Of a stretch of DNA of 64,000 bases, positions 17,248 to 25,353 are shown piece by piece. Position 1 is the first letter of the stretch; every line of letters begins with the position of its first letter. The notes under the pieces were generated by a model, which was given only the letters and a program-made list of their open reading frames with translations, did no database searches and was not told the origin of the DNA. The DNA is from Nocardiopsis sp. JB363 (GTDB lineage: Bacteria > Actinomycetota > Actinomycetes > Streptosporangiales > Streptosporangiaceae): the NCBI RefSeq assembly GCF_900143625.1, contig NZ_FRFF01000133.1:110729-174728 (forward strand), given 5' to 3'. The translations under genes and the position numbers were made by a program.

Positions 17248-18027
17248 ATGGCACGCGCCAGGAACAACGACCGTCGACGTCTGTCCCAGAACTTCCTCAC
17301 CGATCCGGCGACCGCCCGTTGGGTGGTGCGCATCGCGCGGGTGGAGCCCGAGGACCTGGTGGTGGAGGTGGGTCCGGGCGACGGCGCCCTCACCCGCCAC
17401 CTCACCCGAGACGCGCGGCGGGTGATCGCCCACGAACTCGATCCGCGTCTGGCCGACCGACTGGCCGAACGCTACCGGGAGCGGGCCCCCGGCCTGCGGG
17501 TGGTGCGCGGGGACTTCACCCTCTCGCGCCCGCCGGGCTCCCCCTTCGTGGTGGTCGGCAACATCCCCTACTCGCGGACCTCCGACATCGTCCGCTGGTG
17601 TCTGCAGGCCCGCCACCTGACCTCGGCCACGCTCGTCACCCAGTTGGAGTACGCCCGCAAACGCACCGGGGCCTACGGGCGGTGGAGCAAGGTGACGGTG
17701 CGGAGCTGGCCGGAGTGGTCCTGGAACCTGGCGGGTCGGATCGATCGGCGCAGGTTCCGGCCGGTTCCGCGGGTGGATTCTGGTGTGCTGATACTGCGCG
17801 CCCGGGAGGAGCCGTTGCTGCCCCGGGAGTTCCTGGGCGAGTACCGGAGTCTGGTGGAACTCGGTTTCGGTGGGGTGGGCGGTTCGTTGTCTGCGTCCCT
17901 ACGCCGCGCGTACCCGGCGCGGAAGGTGGCGCGGGCACTGGACGCGGCGCGGGTCGCGGCCGGTGCACCGGTGGGGTTGGTGACGCCCGGACAGTGGATG
18001 ACGTTGACGCGTGTTCTGACCGATTGA
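17248..18027 (+). CDS. erm: 23S rRNA (adenine-N6)-methyltransferase Erm
   Basis: 259 residues. KsgA/Erm fold with RRLSQNFLTDP at the N-terminus, motif I EVGPGDGALT (40-49), acidic AHELDPRLAD, and catalytic motif IV VVGNIPYSRTSDIV (NIPY at 105-108). The C-terminal basic helical domain (RRAYPARKVARAL) fits Erm better than the housekeeping KsgA, which is longer and has NLPY. Erm methylates A2058 of 23S rRNA and gives MLS-B (macrolide, lincosamide, streptogramin B) resistance. The long structured leader with a short ORF supports inducible expression. A CCCCGG/CCGGGG hairpin follows the stop (18031-18046). Confidence 0.92.
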   Translation: MARARNNDRRRLSQNFLTDPATARWVVRIARVEPEDLVVEVGPGDGALTRHLTRDARRVIAHELDPRLADRLAERYRERAPGLRVVRGDFTLSRPPGSPFVVVGNIPYSRTSDIVRWCLQARHLTSATLVTQLEYARKRTGAYGRWSKVTVRSWPEWSWNLAGRIDRRRFRPVPRVDSGVLILRAREEPLLPREFLGEYRSLVELGFGGVGGSLSASLRRAYPARKVARALDAARVAAGAPVGLVTPGQWMTLTRVLTD

Positions 18028-18077
18028 GGCCCCGGACAGGCCGGGGATAACGCGCTGACCTCACCTAACGTGGGGTT

Positions 18078-18668
18078 ATGCGACGAATAACGCCTTACGC
18101 CCTGTTGTTGCCGTTGGTTCTGACCGCTGCCGCGTGCGCCTCCCCTGACCAGGAGGTGGCCTTGGAGGACTCGGTGGAGACCTCCGCCACGAGCGAGGAG
18201 ACCACCGGGTCCGACCCGACGGAGGAGGCCGACGAGGGTGCGGGCGGCGCACCGGGCACTTCGGACCAGGTCGGGCCGCCCGACGCCGGGGACACGCTCG
18301 ACTTCGGGGAACCGGCCGCCTTCCCGTACCCGGTGGGCGCCTACGAGGAGGAGTTCCAGGACGGGGTCGAGGAGGACGTGGTCTACACCGTCGACGATGT
18401 CGCCGGTGACGGCGCCGGGAACGCCGACTTCACCCTGAGCGTGGAGGTGCCCGAACTGGGCCGGGTGTTCGGCCTGGGCAACATGTCCGTGGAGTGCTTC
18501 TTCGACGAGGCCGGTACCCCCGCCACGAGCGACGATCCGGTCGTCGAGGCCGAGGCGGGAACGCACACCATGGACATGCGGTGCGAAGCGCCGCAGAGCG
18601 CTCAGAACCTGACCGTGGTGATGACCAACGCCGAGGACGAGGCCACCTGGACCGGCCCCCTGGAGTGA
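18078..18668 (+). CDS. acidic lipoprotein of unknown function
   Basis: 196 residues with a lipoprotein signal peptide: MRRITPYALLLPLVLTAAAC, Cys-20 in the lipobox. It is followed by a 60-residue Glu/Thr/Gly-rich linker and a DUF4352-like beta-rich domain (TLDFGEPAAF... SVEVPELGRVFGLGNMSVE). TAACGT at 18066-18071 lies seven bases before the ATG, so the mRNA is probably leaderless. Surface-anchored; role unknown. Confidence 0.75.
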   Translation: MRRITPYALLLPLVLTAAACASPDQEVALEDSVETSATSEETTGSDPTEEADEGAGGAPGTSDQVGPPDAGDTLDFGEPAAFPYPVGAYEEEFQDGVEEDVVYTVDDVAGDGAGNADFTLSVEVPELGRVFGLGNMSVECFFDEAGTPATSDDPVVEAEAGTHTMDMRCEAPQSAQNLTVVMTNAEDEATWTGPLE

Positions 18669-18847
18669 CCCGGTGGGCGCCGGGACACAGGCCCGCCACC
18701 GTGGCCGGCCTCGTCGCCGAGGCCGCCCTGTTCGAGGGAGGCCGCCTGGATACGCTCGGTGAGGAGGAGCCCACCGTGTTCCGCGGGGACCCTACCCCGC
18801 CTACGCGGACACGCTCCTGTCCCCGAACCCGATCAAGGACGTGACCG

Positions 18848-20230
18848 ATGCCCCTCGCACCGCCCTGCCCCGCAGGTGAACTCTCGGCCGTACGCGGAGA
18901 CCTCGTCTACTTCACCGGTGACCTCCTCCGCGTGCCGATACGGGAGTGCTTCGTCCATCAGGTCGACGGGGTGGTCGTGGTCGAGGACGGGCTGATCCGG
19001 GAGGTCGGACCGGCCACCGACATCCTGCCCCGACTCCCCGAGGGCACACGGGTGGACCACCATCCGGGGTGTCTGGTCGGGCCCGGCTTCATCGACGCCC
19101 ACGCGCACTACGCGCAAAGCGACATGCTGGCCGCCCACGGTGACCAACTCATCGACTGGTTGCGCAACCACACCTACGTCGCCGAAGAGCAGATGGCCGA
19201 CCCCGCTCACGCCACCGCGATGGCCCGCCGGTTCCTCTCGGAGCTGCTGCGCAACGGCACCACCACGGCGCTGACCTTCGCGACCGTGCACCGCCACTCG
19301 GTGGACGCCCTTTTCACCGAGGCGTCCAGGCTCGGCATGCGGATGATCGCCGGCAAGGTCCTCATGGACCGCAACGCGCCCGAGGCCCTGCGCGACACGG
19401 TCGAAAGCGGCTACCGGGACTCCCGAGACCTGATCGGCGCCTGGCACGGGAGGGAGCGGAACATGTACGCGATCACCCCGCGTTTCGCCCCCACCAGCAG
19501 CGACGAACAGCTGGCGGCCGCCGGTGAGCTGTGGCGCGAGTTCCCCGACGTGCACGTGCACAGTCACCTGGCCGAGAACCGGGACGAGGTCGCGTGGGTG
19601 CGCGAGCTGTTCCCCGAGCGTTCCGGTTACCTGGACGTGTACCACCACCACGGTCTGACCGGTCGGCGCGCCGTGTACGCCCACGGCGTGCACTTGGACG
19701 AGGACGAACTCCGGCTCTGCCACGACACCGGTACCGCCATCGCGCACTGTCCCACCTCCAACAATTTCCTGGGCAGTGGCCTGTTCCCGTTGCACGAGGC
19801 GCTGGCCCCCGAGCATCCTGTGCACGTGGGGCTCGGCACCGACGTGGGCGCGGGGACCACGTTCTCGCTGCCCGCCACCATGGGTGAGGCCTACAAGGTG
19901 GCGCAGCTGCGCGGCCACAGCCTGGATCCCCTGCGTTCGCTGTACCTGGCCACCCTGGGCGGCGCCGTCGCCCTGGACATCGACCGCCACGTCGGCACCC
20001 TCACACCGGGGCATGAGGCCGACCTGGTGGTGCTCGACCCGCACGCCACCCCGCTGCTGTCCCGGCGAACGAGCACGGCCGAGTCGGTCTCCGACCTGAT
20101 CTTCGCGTTGTCGATCCTGGGCGACGACCGGGCGGTGCGCCGCACCTACGTGGCGGGCCGCCCGGTCGGCCCCGAGGACGTCTCGACGCCGGCCGAAAAC
20201 CCGTTGCCCGGCGCGTCTTCGCTCCGATAG
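18848..20230 (+). CDS. guaD: guanine deaminase
   Basis: 460 residues, normal for the amidohydrolase-superfamily guanine deaminase. Metal and substrate motifs: PGFIDAHAHYAQ, HSHLAENRDEVAWV, YAHGVHLDEDEL, AHCPTSNNFLGSG and GTDVGAGTTFS with MGEAYKV, the last strongly typical of GuaD. It hydrolyses guanine to xanthine and ammonia in purine salvage or catabolism. The ATG follows AAGGACG. An esterase gene starts 9 bp after the stop, so the two probably form an operon. The 179 bp upstream hold no recognisable gene. Confidence 0.9.
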   Translation: MPLAPPCPAGELSAVRGDLVYFTGDLLRVPIRECFVHQVDGVVVVEDGLIREVGPATDILPRLPEGTRVDHHPGCLVGPGFIDAHAHYAQSDMLAAHGDQLIDWLRNHTYVAEEQMADPAHATAMARRFLSELLRNGTTTALTFATVHRHSVDALFTEASRLGMRMIAGKVLMDRNAPEALRDTVESGYRDSRDLIGAWHGRERNMYAITPRFAPTSSDEQLAAAGELWREFPDVHVHSHLAENRDEVAWVRELFPERSGYLDVYHHHGLTGRRAVYAHGVHLDEDELRLCHDTGTAIAHCPTSNNFLGSGLFPLHEALAPEHPVHVGLGTDVGAGTTFSLPATMGEAYKVAQLRGHSLDPLRSLYLATLGGAVALDIDRHVGTLTPGHEADLVVLDPHATPLLSRRTSTAESVSDLIFALSILGDDRAVRRTYVAGRPVGPEDVSTPAENPLPGASSLR

Positions 20231-20239
20231 ACCGGCGTC

Positions 20240-21157
20240 ATGGACCTGACACGCGTACCCGCCGCCCTCGATCTCGACACCGCCCGCGCCGCCCTCGTGT
20301 GGAGGCTGTCCACCCTGCACGAACGCACCTTCGACCTCCCCGAGGACGCGGTGGCCGAGTCGGTCCCGGCGCGGGAGGGAGTGTGCGCGGGCACCTGGAT
20401 CAGCACGACCGACGCACCCGCTCGGGACGGGGTGATCCTGTACCTGCACGGCGGCGGGTTCCACCACCGGATGCCCGACCTGATGAACCTGTTCGCCTCG
20501 CACGTGTCCGGGGCCACCGGACTGCCGGTGTTCGTGGCGCACTATCGATTGGCGCCCGAGCACACCTTCCCCGCGCCCCTTCAGGACGCGGTCGCCGCCT
20601 ACCGCTCCCTGCTGGATCAGGGGATCCCGGCGGAACGGGTGGTGGTCCTCGGCGAGTCGTCCGGGGGGACCCTGGCCCTCTCGATGCTGCTCGAACTCAA
20701 GACCGCCGGCACGCCCCTGCCCGCCTCGGTGATCGCCTACTCCCCGCCCACCGACCTGACCCTGTCCAGCCCGTCGGTGGACACCGACACGGCCCACGAT
20801 CCGGGCGTGGACCGCGAGATGCTCACCGCTCTGCTCGGCGGGTACCTGAACGGTGCGCGCGCCGACCAGGCCCCGCAGTCCCCACTGTTCGGCGATCTGA
20901 CCGGACTGCCGCCCCTGTTGTTGGCGGTGGGTGCGGACGAGGCCCTGCTGGACGACACCCTGCGCTTCGCCACGGCCGCCGACGAGGCCGGAAGTCCGGT
21001 GACCGTGCGGGTGTACGAGGCCATGTCGCACGCCTTCCAGGCCTCCGTCATCGACCGGGCCGAGGACCCCGCCGGGCAGATGGTGTGGGAGCACCTCTCC
21101 GAGTGGGTGCGGGACTCGCTTGCGGAAACGACCGGGGCGGGTGGGTCACACCCGTAG
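20240..21157 (+). CDS. alpha/beta hydrolase, hormone-sensitive-lipase-type esterase
   Basis: 305 residues. Oxyanion motif YLHGGGFHHRMP, nucleophile elbow VVLGESSGGTLAL, then GADEALLDD (Asp) and EAMSHAFQ (His) complete the catalytic set of family IV esterases. Nine bases after guaD, probably co-transcribed. Its 3' end overlaps the convergent treZ gene by 12 bp. Short-chain acyl esterase; natural substrate unknown. Confidence 0.85.
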   Translation: MDLTRVPAALDLDTARAALVWRLSTLHERTFDLPEDAVAESVPAREGVCAGTWISTTDAPARDGVILYLHGGGFHHRMPDLMNLFASHVSGATGLPVFVAHYRLAPEHTFPAPLQDAVAAYRSLLDQGIPAERVVVLGESSGGTLALSMLLELKTAGTPLPASVIAYSPPTDLTLSSPSVDTDTAHDPGVDREMLTALLGGYLNGARADQAPQSPLFGDLTGLPPLLLAVGADEALLDDTLRFATAADEAGSPVTVRVYEAMSHAFQASVIDRAEDPAGQMVWEHLSEWVRDSLAETTGAGGSHP

Positions 21158-22930
21158 GACGGCGAAGGACTCCCCCGGCACCTCGACTCGCGTGCCCTGA
21201 ACGCGCGCGTGTCCGTTGGCGAGCAACGGCGCCCCGGGCGAGGTGTCCAACTCGACCACGGCCTCCTCGGCGGACAGGTTGCACACCAGCCGCAAACGTC
21301 CACGGTGCAGGACGAGCACCCGACCGTCCTCGCTCACGGTGACCTCGAAGCGGTCCAGGCGCGGGTCGGCCAGCTCGGGTTCGGCGCGGCGCAGGGCGAT
21401 GAGCGCCCGGTAGGTCTCCAGGATCGACGCCCCGGGTTCGCGCTCGGGCTCGGACCAATCCAGGACGGCGCCCTCGCGGGTGGCCGGGTCCATGGGGTCG
21501 GGGATGTCCTCCTCGGCCCAGCCCAGGGCGGCGAACTCGCGGCGGCGTCCGGCGCGCACCCCCTCGATCAGGGCCGGTTCGGTGAAGGACGCGAAGAACG
21601 GCCAGGGGGTGGTGGCACCCCACTCCTCACCCATGAAGATCATCGGGGTGTAGGGCGAACACAGCACCAACGCGGCGCCGCAGGTCAACAGGCCCGAAGA
21701 GAGGTGTTCGCCCTTGCGGTCGCCACGGGCGCGGTTGCCGATCTGGTCGTGCGTGGACAGGTAGCCGAGGAACCGGCTGCCGGGGACGCGGTGGGTGTCG
21801 ACCGGAGCGCCGTGGCCTCGACCTCGGAACGTGGAGGGTCCACCGTCGTGCCGGAACACCCGACGCAGTACGTCGGCGAGCACGTGGGGGCCGGCGAAGT
21901 CGGCGTAGTAGCCGTGGGTCTCCCCCGTGAGCGCCACATGCAGGGCGTGGTGCAGATCGTCGGACCACTGGGCCGTCATGCCCAGACCGCCGGCCTCGCG
22001 GGGCAGGACGGTGCGCGGGTCGTTGCGGTCGGACTCGGCGATCAGGGACAGGGGGCGGCCGAGCCCGGTCGCCAGGGCGTCGACGGCGGCGGAGAGTTCG
22101 ACCAGGATCGGCACGGCACGGTCGTCGCGCATCGCGTGCACGGCGTCCAGGCGCAGCCCGTCCAGGTGGTAGTGGCGCAGCCAGTCCAGGGCTCCCTCGA
22201 CGACCAGGTCGCGGACGGGGTCGGAGTGGGGTCCGTCCAGGTTGAGGGAGGGCCCCCAGGCGTTCTCGCCGAGGAAGTAGGGGCCGAAGCGCGGCAGGTA
22301 GGCACCGGAGGGGCCCAGGTGGTTGTAGACCACGTCGAGCAGTACGGCGAGGCCGCGCCGGTGGCAGGCGTCGACGAACCCCTTGAGGGCGTCGGGCCCG
22401 CCGTAGGGTTCGTGGACCGCGGACCACAGAACCCCGTCGTAGCCCCAGCCGTGGGTGCCGTCGAAGGCGTTGAGCGGCATGAGTTCGACGTGGGTGACAC
22501 CGAGTTCGACCAGGTGGTCGAGGCGGTCGACGGCACTGGTGAGGGTGCCGTCACGGGTGAAGGTGCCCACGTGGAGTTCGTGGATCACGGCGCCGGCGAG
22601 GGGACGGCCGGTCCAGGCCGAGTCGGTCCAGACGTGGGCGTCGTGGTCGTAGACCCGGCCGGCGGCGTGGACGCCCCCGGGTTGCCATAGCGAGCGCGGG
22701 TCCGGCAGGGCCTGTTCGTCCTCGTCCAGCAGGTAGGCGTAGTCAGATCCGGGGCCGGCCCCGGGGACCGCGGTGTGCCACCATCCGTGGTCGTCGCGGC
22801 TCATGGGGTGGTCGGTGCCGTCGACGCGCACGCGGACGCGGTGGGCTTCGGGGGCCCAGACCGAGAAGTCTCCGCGGACGCCGCGTCCGGGGGTGGTGGG
22901 AGGGGCGGGTTCGGTGGCTGCTTCGTTCAC
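21146..22930 (-). CDS. treZ: malto-oligosyltrehalose trehalohydrolase TreZ
   Basis: 594 residues, the usual TreZ size. An N-terminal CBM48-like domain (FSVWAPEAHRVRVRV) is followed by a GH13 barrel with IHELHVGTFTRDGT, VELMPLNAFDGTHGWGYDGV, DGLRLDAVHAM (nucleophile Asp), LIAESDRND (acid Glu) and YLSTHDQIGNRARG (third Asp). It releases trehalose from the maltooligosyl-trehalose made by TreY (25354). The glycogen-debranching partner TreX is not in the window. Trehalose serves osmotic and desiccation tolerance. Confidence 0.95.
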   Translation of the reverse strand: MNEAATEPAPPTTPGRGVRGDFSVWAPEAHRVRVRVDGTDHPMSRDDHGWWHTAVPGAGPGSDYAYLLDEDEQALPDPRSLWQPGGVHAAGRVYDHDAHVWTDSAWTGRPLAGAVIHELHVGTFTRDGTLTSAVDRLDHLVELGVTHVELMPLNAFDGTHGWGYDGVLWSAVHEPYGGPDALKGFVDACHRRGLAVLLDVVYNHLGPSGAYLPRFGPYFLGENAWGPSLNLDGPHSDPVRDLVVEGALDWLRHYHLDGLRLDAVHAMRDDRAVPILVELSAAVDALATGLGRPLSLIAESDRNDPRTVLPREAGGLGMTAQWSDDLHHALHVALTGETHGYYADFAGPHVLADVLRRVFRHDGGPSTFRGRGHGAPVDTHRVPGSRFLGYLSTHDQIGNRARGDRKGEHLSSGLLTCGAALVLCSPYTPMIFMGEEWGATTPWPFFASFTEPALIEGVRAGRRREFAALGWAEEDIPDPMDPATREGAVLDWSEPEREPGASILETYRALIALRRAEPELADPRLDRFEVTVSEDGRVLVLHRGRLRLVCNLSAEEAVVELDTSPGAPLLANGHARVQGTRVEVPGESFAVLRV

Positions 22931-22985
22931 GAGTGGGTGTCTACCCAGGGACGATGGGCGTCGAACCGCCCCACGCGGCGCCGGG

Positions 22986-23774
22986 CTACTCGGTGGCGCG
23001 GGCCCGGACCACGCCCCAGGACAGCTGTTCGATGTGGGGTTCGATCATGTCGGCCTCGGCGAGCAGGGTCCGGGTGGCCCGGTCCCCCATCTGCTCGCGC
23101 AGTCGACCCTGGTGTTGACGGATCGAGCCGTAGAGACGACCCCAAGCGGCGCCCTCGCCGGGCAGTTCGGTGCGTGAGTCCAGGCGGAATCCGGCGGCGC
23201 GCAGCGGTTCCTCCCAGACCGTGGCAGCCGCGTCCGGTGTACGGGGTTCGGCGCCGGTGAAGAGCAGGGTTCCGCCGGGGCGCAGCACCCTGCGTACCTC
23301 GGCGAGGGCCGCCTGGGGATCCATGGCCAGGGCGAGGGCGTCGACGCTGATCACCGCGTCGGCGACGCCGTCGGCGAGCCCGGTGTCGGTGAACGAGCCG
23401 GTGCGGAACTCCACCCGTTCGTCGGGCAGCCAGTGGCGAGCGCGCTCGGCGGCGATCTCCACGGCGGCGGCCGACCAGTCCACGCCGATCAACCGGGTTC
23501 CGGTGGCCCGAGCCAGCCACAGGCCGGGGCCGCCCAGACCACACCCCAGGTCGGCGATGGTGGCGCCGGGGGCCGGACGCAGGTCGGCGACCATGAGGCC
23601 GAGCAGCCGCCAGGGGCAACCGCTGTTGGGCCGAACCTCGGCCGGGTACTGCTCGCCCCAGGCCCGAGCCCACAATTCGGTGAGCAAGGGGCTGCGGTGC
23701 TGGGCGCGGAACTGGGCGTCGAAGGCCTGCGGGCTCAGCTGCGCGGCGACGTCCTCATCGTGTTCCAGGGACAA
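22986..23774 (-). CDS. SAM-dependent methyltransferase (TTG start)
   Basis: 262 residues. I chose the TTG at 23774 because GGAGGAGG lies six bases upstream and the protein starts naturally there (SLEHDEDVAAQLSPQAFDAQ); the frame continues upstream without protein character. Motif I TIADLGCGLGGPGLWLA, acidic loop LIGVDWSAAAVEIA, and VLRPGGTLLFTG identify a Methyltransf_11/25-type enzyme. It lies upstream of treZ on the same strand (55-bp gap). Substrate unknown. Confidence 0.82.
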   Translation of the reverse strand: MSLEHDEDVAAQLSPQAFDAQFRAQHRSPLLTELWARAWGEQYPAEVRPNSGCPWRLLGLMVADLRPAPGATIADLGCGLGGPGLWLARATGTRLIGVDWSAAAVEIAAERARHWLPDERVEFRTGSFTDTGLADGVADAVISVDALALAMDPQAALAEVRRVLRPGGTLLFTGAEPRTPDAAATVWEEPLRAAGFRLDSRTELPGEGAAWGRLYGSIRQHQGRLREQMGDRATRTLLAEADMIEPHIEQLSWGVVRARATE

Positions 23775-23874
23775 GCGGGTCCTCCTCCGGGGTAGGGACG
23801 GGACCCGATTCTGACAGGGGCCGGCTCTCGGAAACAGGGGTGTTCGGACCGGCGCGCCGTGAGACGGTGTGGCG

Positions 23875-24456
23875 ATGGAAGAACGTCTGGTGTTGGGGAT
23901 CTGCGGGAGCCTACGGCGGGGTTCGCTCAACGCGGCCCTGTTGCGGTTGGTGCCACGGGTGGGTTCGGAGCTCACGCTCGCCGGTGAGGGCCTGGCCGGT
24001 CGACTGCCGTTGTTCAACCCCGACGTCGAGAACGATGAGGGCTCCTGGCCCGATTCGGTGCGCGAGTTGCGGGACCTGGCCGCGCGCGCCCAGGGGCTGG
24101 TGATCGCCACGCCCGAGTACGCGCACGGCCCCGCCGGGGTCACCAAGAACGCCATCGACTGGTTGGTGGGCTCGGGTGGTCTGGTGGGCAAACCGACCCT
24201 GTTGATGAGCGCCTCCCCCGGTCAGGCGGGTGGTATGCGGGCCCATGCGCCGTTGATGCCGACGTTGACCCTGTTGGGCGCGGTGTTGGTCGACTGCGTG
24301 GTCGTCTCCCGAGCCGGGTCGCGCGTGGACGAACGAGGTGAGTACGACGACCCGGCGGTGGTGGAGCGGATGCGGTTGGCCGTGGCCGAGCTGGAGGACG
24401 CGCTGTCCTACGCCGAGGGCAGGCGAGCGAGTCTGCCCCTGGGCAGGCTCGTCTGA
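23875..24456 (+). CDS. NAD(P)H-dependent FMN reductase (flavodoxin-like)
   Basis: 193 residues from the ATG at 23875 (GTG at 23869 also possible). FMN phosphate loop GICGSLRRGSLNAALLR, the signature ATPEYAHGPAGVTKNAIDW and SASPGQAGG are typical of the SsuE/azoreductase-like NADPH-dependent FMN reductase family. Reduces FMN or quinone-like acceptors; no monooxygenase partner is adjacent. Divergent from the methyltransferase at 23774, convergent with the rRNA methylase at 24467. Confidence 0.85.
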   Translation: MEERLVLGICGSLRRGSLNAALLRLVPRVGSELTLAGEGLAGRLPLFNPDVENDEGSWPDSVRELRDLAARAQGLVIATPEYAHGPAGVTKNAIDWLVGSGGLVGKPTLLMSASPGQAGGMRAHAPLMPTLTLLGAVLVDCVVVSRAGSRVDERGEYDDPAVVERMRLAVAELEDALSYAEGRRASLPLGRLV

Positions 24457-24466
24457 CCGGCCCTGT

Positions 24467-25345
24467 TCAGGCGCTCTGGGGCAGGGGGCGGTAGGCGCCC
24501 AGGCGGACGGAGGCGGTGACGCGCACGGGGTCGGGCAGGGCGGCCACGCGTTCGGCCAGGTCCTCGGGGGTGATGTGGCGGGCGCTGGGACCCATTCCCA
24601 CGACGGTGAGCGCGTCCGGGTGCGGAAGGTCCATCTCGAAACGGACCGGCCGCGCCTGGGTCGGGGTGAAGTGGGTGTGCAGGCTCTGGGCCAGGCGCTC
24701 TTCCTTGCGGGGGTCCACGTCCAACAACCCCAGGGCGGTGCGCAGTTCGGCCAGGTGGTCGGGCTCGGGGGTGACCACCAGCAGCGTCCCGCTGGGTGCC
24801 AGGACCCGGTGGAACTCGGCGGCGTTGCGGGGGGCGAACACGTTCAGCACGGCGTCGACCGTGCCGGGGACCAGGGGCAGTGCGCGCCAGGAGTCGGCGG
24901 TGACCGCTCCGGCGCGGGGGTGCGCCTTGGCCGCCTTGCGGGCGGCGAACTTGGACACGTCGGTGGTCAGCCCCACCGCCGTGGGCAGGGCCTCCAGGAC
25001 CTGGGCCAGGTAGTGGCCGGTGCCGCCGCCCACGTCCACGATCAGGGGATCCGCACCGGGGTCGGCCAACGCCTGGGCCAGGGCCCGGCCGATGGGGTCG
25101 TAGTGTCCGGCCGTCTGGAAGCGCTGCCGGTCGGTGACCATCTCCTTGCTGTCCCCGGTCCCGGGCGGGGTGGCTCCGGTGAGCAGCCCCGCATAACCCT
25201 CGCGGGCGACGTTGAAGCCGTGCCGCGCGGGGCAGGTGAGGCCGTTGGCATCCCGGGCCAGGGCCAGCCCACAGACGGGGCAGGCCAGCGCGGCCGCCAC
25301 ACGCTGCGGCATGCGTAGGCGGGGGCCGGTGTGGGTGTTCGTCAT
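24467..25345 (-). CDS. rlmA: 23S rRNA (guanine-N1)-methyltransferase, RlmA/TlrB type
   Basis: 292 residues. The N-terminal zinc finger CPVCGLALARDANGLTCPAR plus HGFNVAREGY is the RlmA signature, followed by MT motif I LIVDVGGGTGHYLAQVL and a Rossmann core ending in SGTLLVVTPEPDHL. In Gram-positives RlmA-II (TlrB) methylates G748 and, with Erm monomethylation, gives tylosin resistance; whether this one acts at G745 or G748 cannot be told. Starts 8 bp after treY, so probably in the same transcript. Note the Erm gene 7 kb away. Confidence 0.83.
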   Translation of the reverse strand: MTNTHTGPRLRMPQRVAAALACPVCGLALARDANGLTCPARHGFNVAREGYAGLLTGATPPGTGDSKEMVTDRQRFQTAGHYDPIGRALAQALADPGADPLIVDVGGGTGHYLAQVLEALPTAVGLTTDVSKFAARKAAKAHPRAGAVTADSWRALPLVPGTVDAVLNVFAPRNAAEFHRVLAPSGTLLVVTPEPDHLAELRTALGLLDVDPRKEERLAQSLHTHFTPTQARPVRFEMDLPHPDALTVVGMGPSARHITPEDLAERVAALPDPVRVTASVRLGAYRPLPQSA

Positions 25346-25353
25346 GATCGCGG

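Noticed and set aside
18669..18847. Small ORFs between the lipoprotein and guaD genes
   Set aside because: No ribosome-binding site, hydrophobic pattern or family likeness; composition suggests read-through of the preceding gene's other frame.
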